Shown here: in pieces, positions 62,851 through 64,000 of the stretch
Numbering within the stretch: position 1 is the first letter of the stretch
Layout: every line of letters starts with the position of its first letter
Assembly (NCBI GenBank): GCA_963971535.1
Contig: OZ020592.1
Location: forward strand, 121,415,145-121,479,144
Direction: 5' to 3'
DNA: 64,000 nt
Origin: Notolepis coatsorum
Taxonomy: Eukaryota > Chordata > Actinopteri > Aulopiformes > Paralepididae
The notes under the pieces: generated by a model
The model's database searches: none
The model's input: the letters and a program-made list of their open reading frames with translations, nothing else
What the model was told of the DNA's origin: nothing
Program-made: the position numbers and the translations under genes

Positions 62851-63818
62851 ATTTTTGTCCAGTTGTCACATGAAAGGTGGTAACAAAGATAATGATAATG
62901 ATAATAATGAGGCTTGTGTCTATCACTCCGCTGGCCAGTTCTACCAACTATGCATTAAAATTCCCTGCGGTCAACATAATTTCTTCCTATTTTGGTTGTA
63001 ATTGTGTAATGATAGATGTATAACCTGAACACTGTACATATCTGTTTTCAGGAAACACTGGGCTATACAAAGAATATGCTGTGATGTCACATGAATGTAT
63101 AAATATATGGCCATGCATTTAATCTCTCTCTTTTTTATAAAATCATTATAGCCAACATGCAATATATCCCATTGATTGGTACAATGTGACAGACATTTGT
63201 TTTATACAGCTATAACCTGCATTCTTTCAAAATATATCATTAATCAATAAAACAGATATTGGAATACATAAATAAAGGTTTTCAATTCAATAACTGAAAT
63301 ATACATTATTCAGACTAGTAGTTATATTACTACTACAATACAAAATGTTTGATTTTGTATCTGATCTGTCAGCATGGCTGTCACAGCACTTAATTATGTT
63401 AATACTATTCAGGGGAGAGGTGTGGCTGGGAGGTATTGTTTACGCCCAGCAGAATCCTGGCAAAAGGTGTCAAATCTTTAAGAGCTGTTTTCTCTGCTTA
63501 GGTCTCTGGGGAAAAAAGACTGCCACAAGATTTAAAATTAGCACATCACAATAATAACATTCTCAGATTTCAAAGTATGACACATCATTTGAAAGCTTAC
63601 ATTCTGTACTTTCACAATCTGGAAAAATCTGGAAAATGAAAAAATAGACATGTAGGCTATAGCACTGGTCGCGGTCACATATGGTATAGCACCATGAAGT
63701 CTGGCATGACATGATAATACTATACGTCTGTTTCTCGCAGAGTATGATGCTTCAGGAGTCTTGGGTGGCGGTGAAATTATGGCCTTGGACACACAGGAGA
63801 CATGGCTGTCGTCTAGGC
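62851..63818. other. Unassigned AT-rich sequence
   Basis: Nothing supported beyond a short (GATAAT)n-like tract at 62890-62910. Short ORFs have no recognisable domain. Confidence 0.5.
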
Positions 63819-64000
63819 CAGTGGTTCCCAAAGTCGGGGTCGCGACCCAAATTTTTTTAAATTTTTTTTGTCAGGCCACTGAACTTAGAAGCAGGCCAGG
63901 ACAGTGTTTCTAGTTGTATTCTAAAATTCTATTCTATTGTATTCTAAAATGTGACTATATGGTTTTATATTAACTTAATAAATAAACAAAAACGAAAAAT
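63819..64000. mobile_element. Start of a hAT-type repeat running off the window
   Basis: cagtggttcccaaagtcggg followed by gtcgcgaccc is the classic terminal sequence of hAT-derived repeats in vertebrates. The preceding 8 bases (gtctaggc, 63811-63818) would be one half of a target duplication; the other end lies outside the window. Confidence 0.6.

Overview
The window looks like nuclear DNA from a ray-finned fish. The evidence is the density and type of its transposable elements: L2-clade LINEs, another Jockey-superfamily LINE family, DIRS, BEL/Pao and Copia relics, a Maverick/Polinton (adintovirus-like) provirus, hAT-type elements, tRNA-derived SINEs and long simple repeats, plus intron-containing genes. 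I see no prokaryotic features. A 200-base run of N (10636-10835) is an assembly gap. No intact host gene was recognised. Almost everything is mobile DNA, much of it nested, and the insertion order can often be read from target duplications and resumed reading frames.

1-8.1 kb: a minus-strand LINE (ORF2 relics at 5476-8095 and 1-232) is split by a 5.2-kb DIRS-like element with inverted terminal repeats, an internal complementary region and a gag-like ORF, but no recognisable reverse transcriptase or recombinase. 9.1-10.6 kb: a 68-bp minisatellite, a (GT)n array and a purine tract lead into the gap. 10.8-19.7 kb: a BEL/Pao pol relic is cut by an L2 LINE; that L2 is split by a short repeat; the repeat is split by a second, full-length L2 with an open 985-codon ORF. 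20-22.9 kb: a very uniform 44-bp tandem array, a 1-kb pyrimidine tract and two tRNA-derived SINEs.

24.4-57.1 kb: a decayed Maverick/adintovirus-like provirus. Left genes are on the plus strand (three accessory ORFs, integrase, penton-like minor capsid protein, a basic core-like protein, major capsid protein, protease). Right genes are on the minus strand (three accessory ORFs, packaging ATPase, DNA polymerase B). The integrase is split by a 15.8-kb insertion (27071-42841) with inverted arms and flanking TA. That insertion carries an LTR retrotransposon with 2,850-bp LTRs and only 972 bp of non-coding interior, a hAT-type element, a Copia RNase H piece, a transposase relic, an apparent glucosidase-I-like exon and a BEN-like ORF. 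The polymerase is broken by frameshifts, by loss of the first part of its palm, and by a 5-kb LINE. The provirus cannot make functional particles.

57.6-62.1 kb: a five-exon gene of a transposase-like family (resembling DUF7869) with consistent splice phases but one stop codon and one frameshift. 62.1-64 kb: L2-type 3' tails, AT-rich DNA and the start of another hAT-type repeat that runs off the window.
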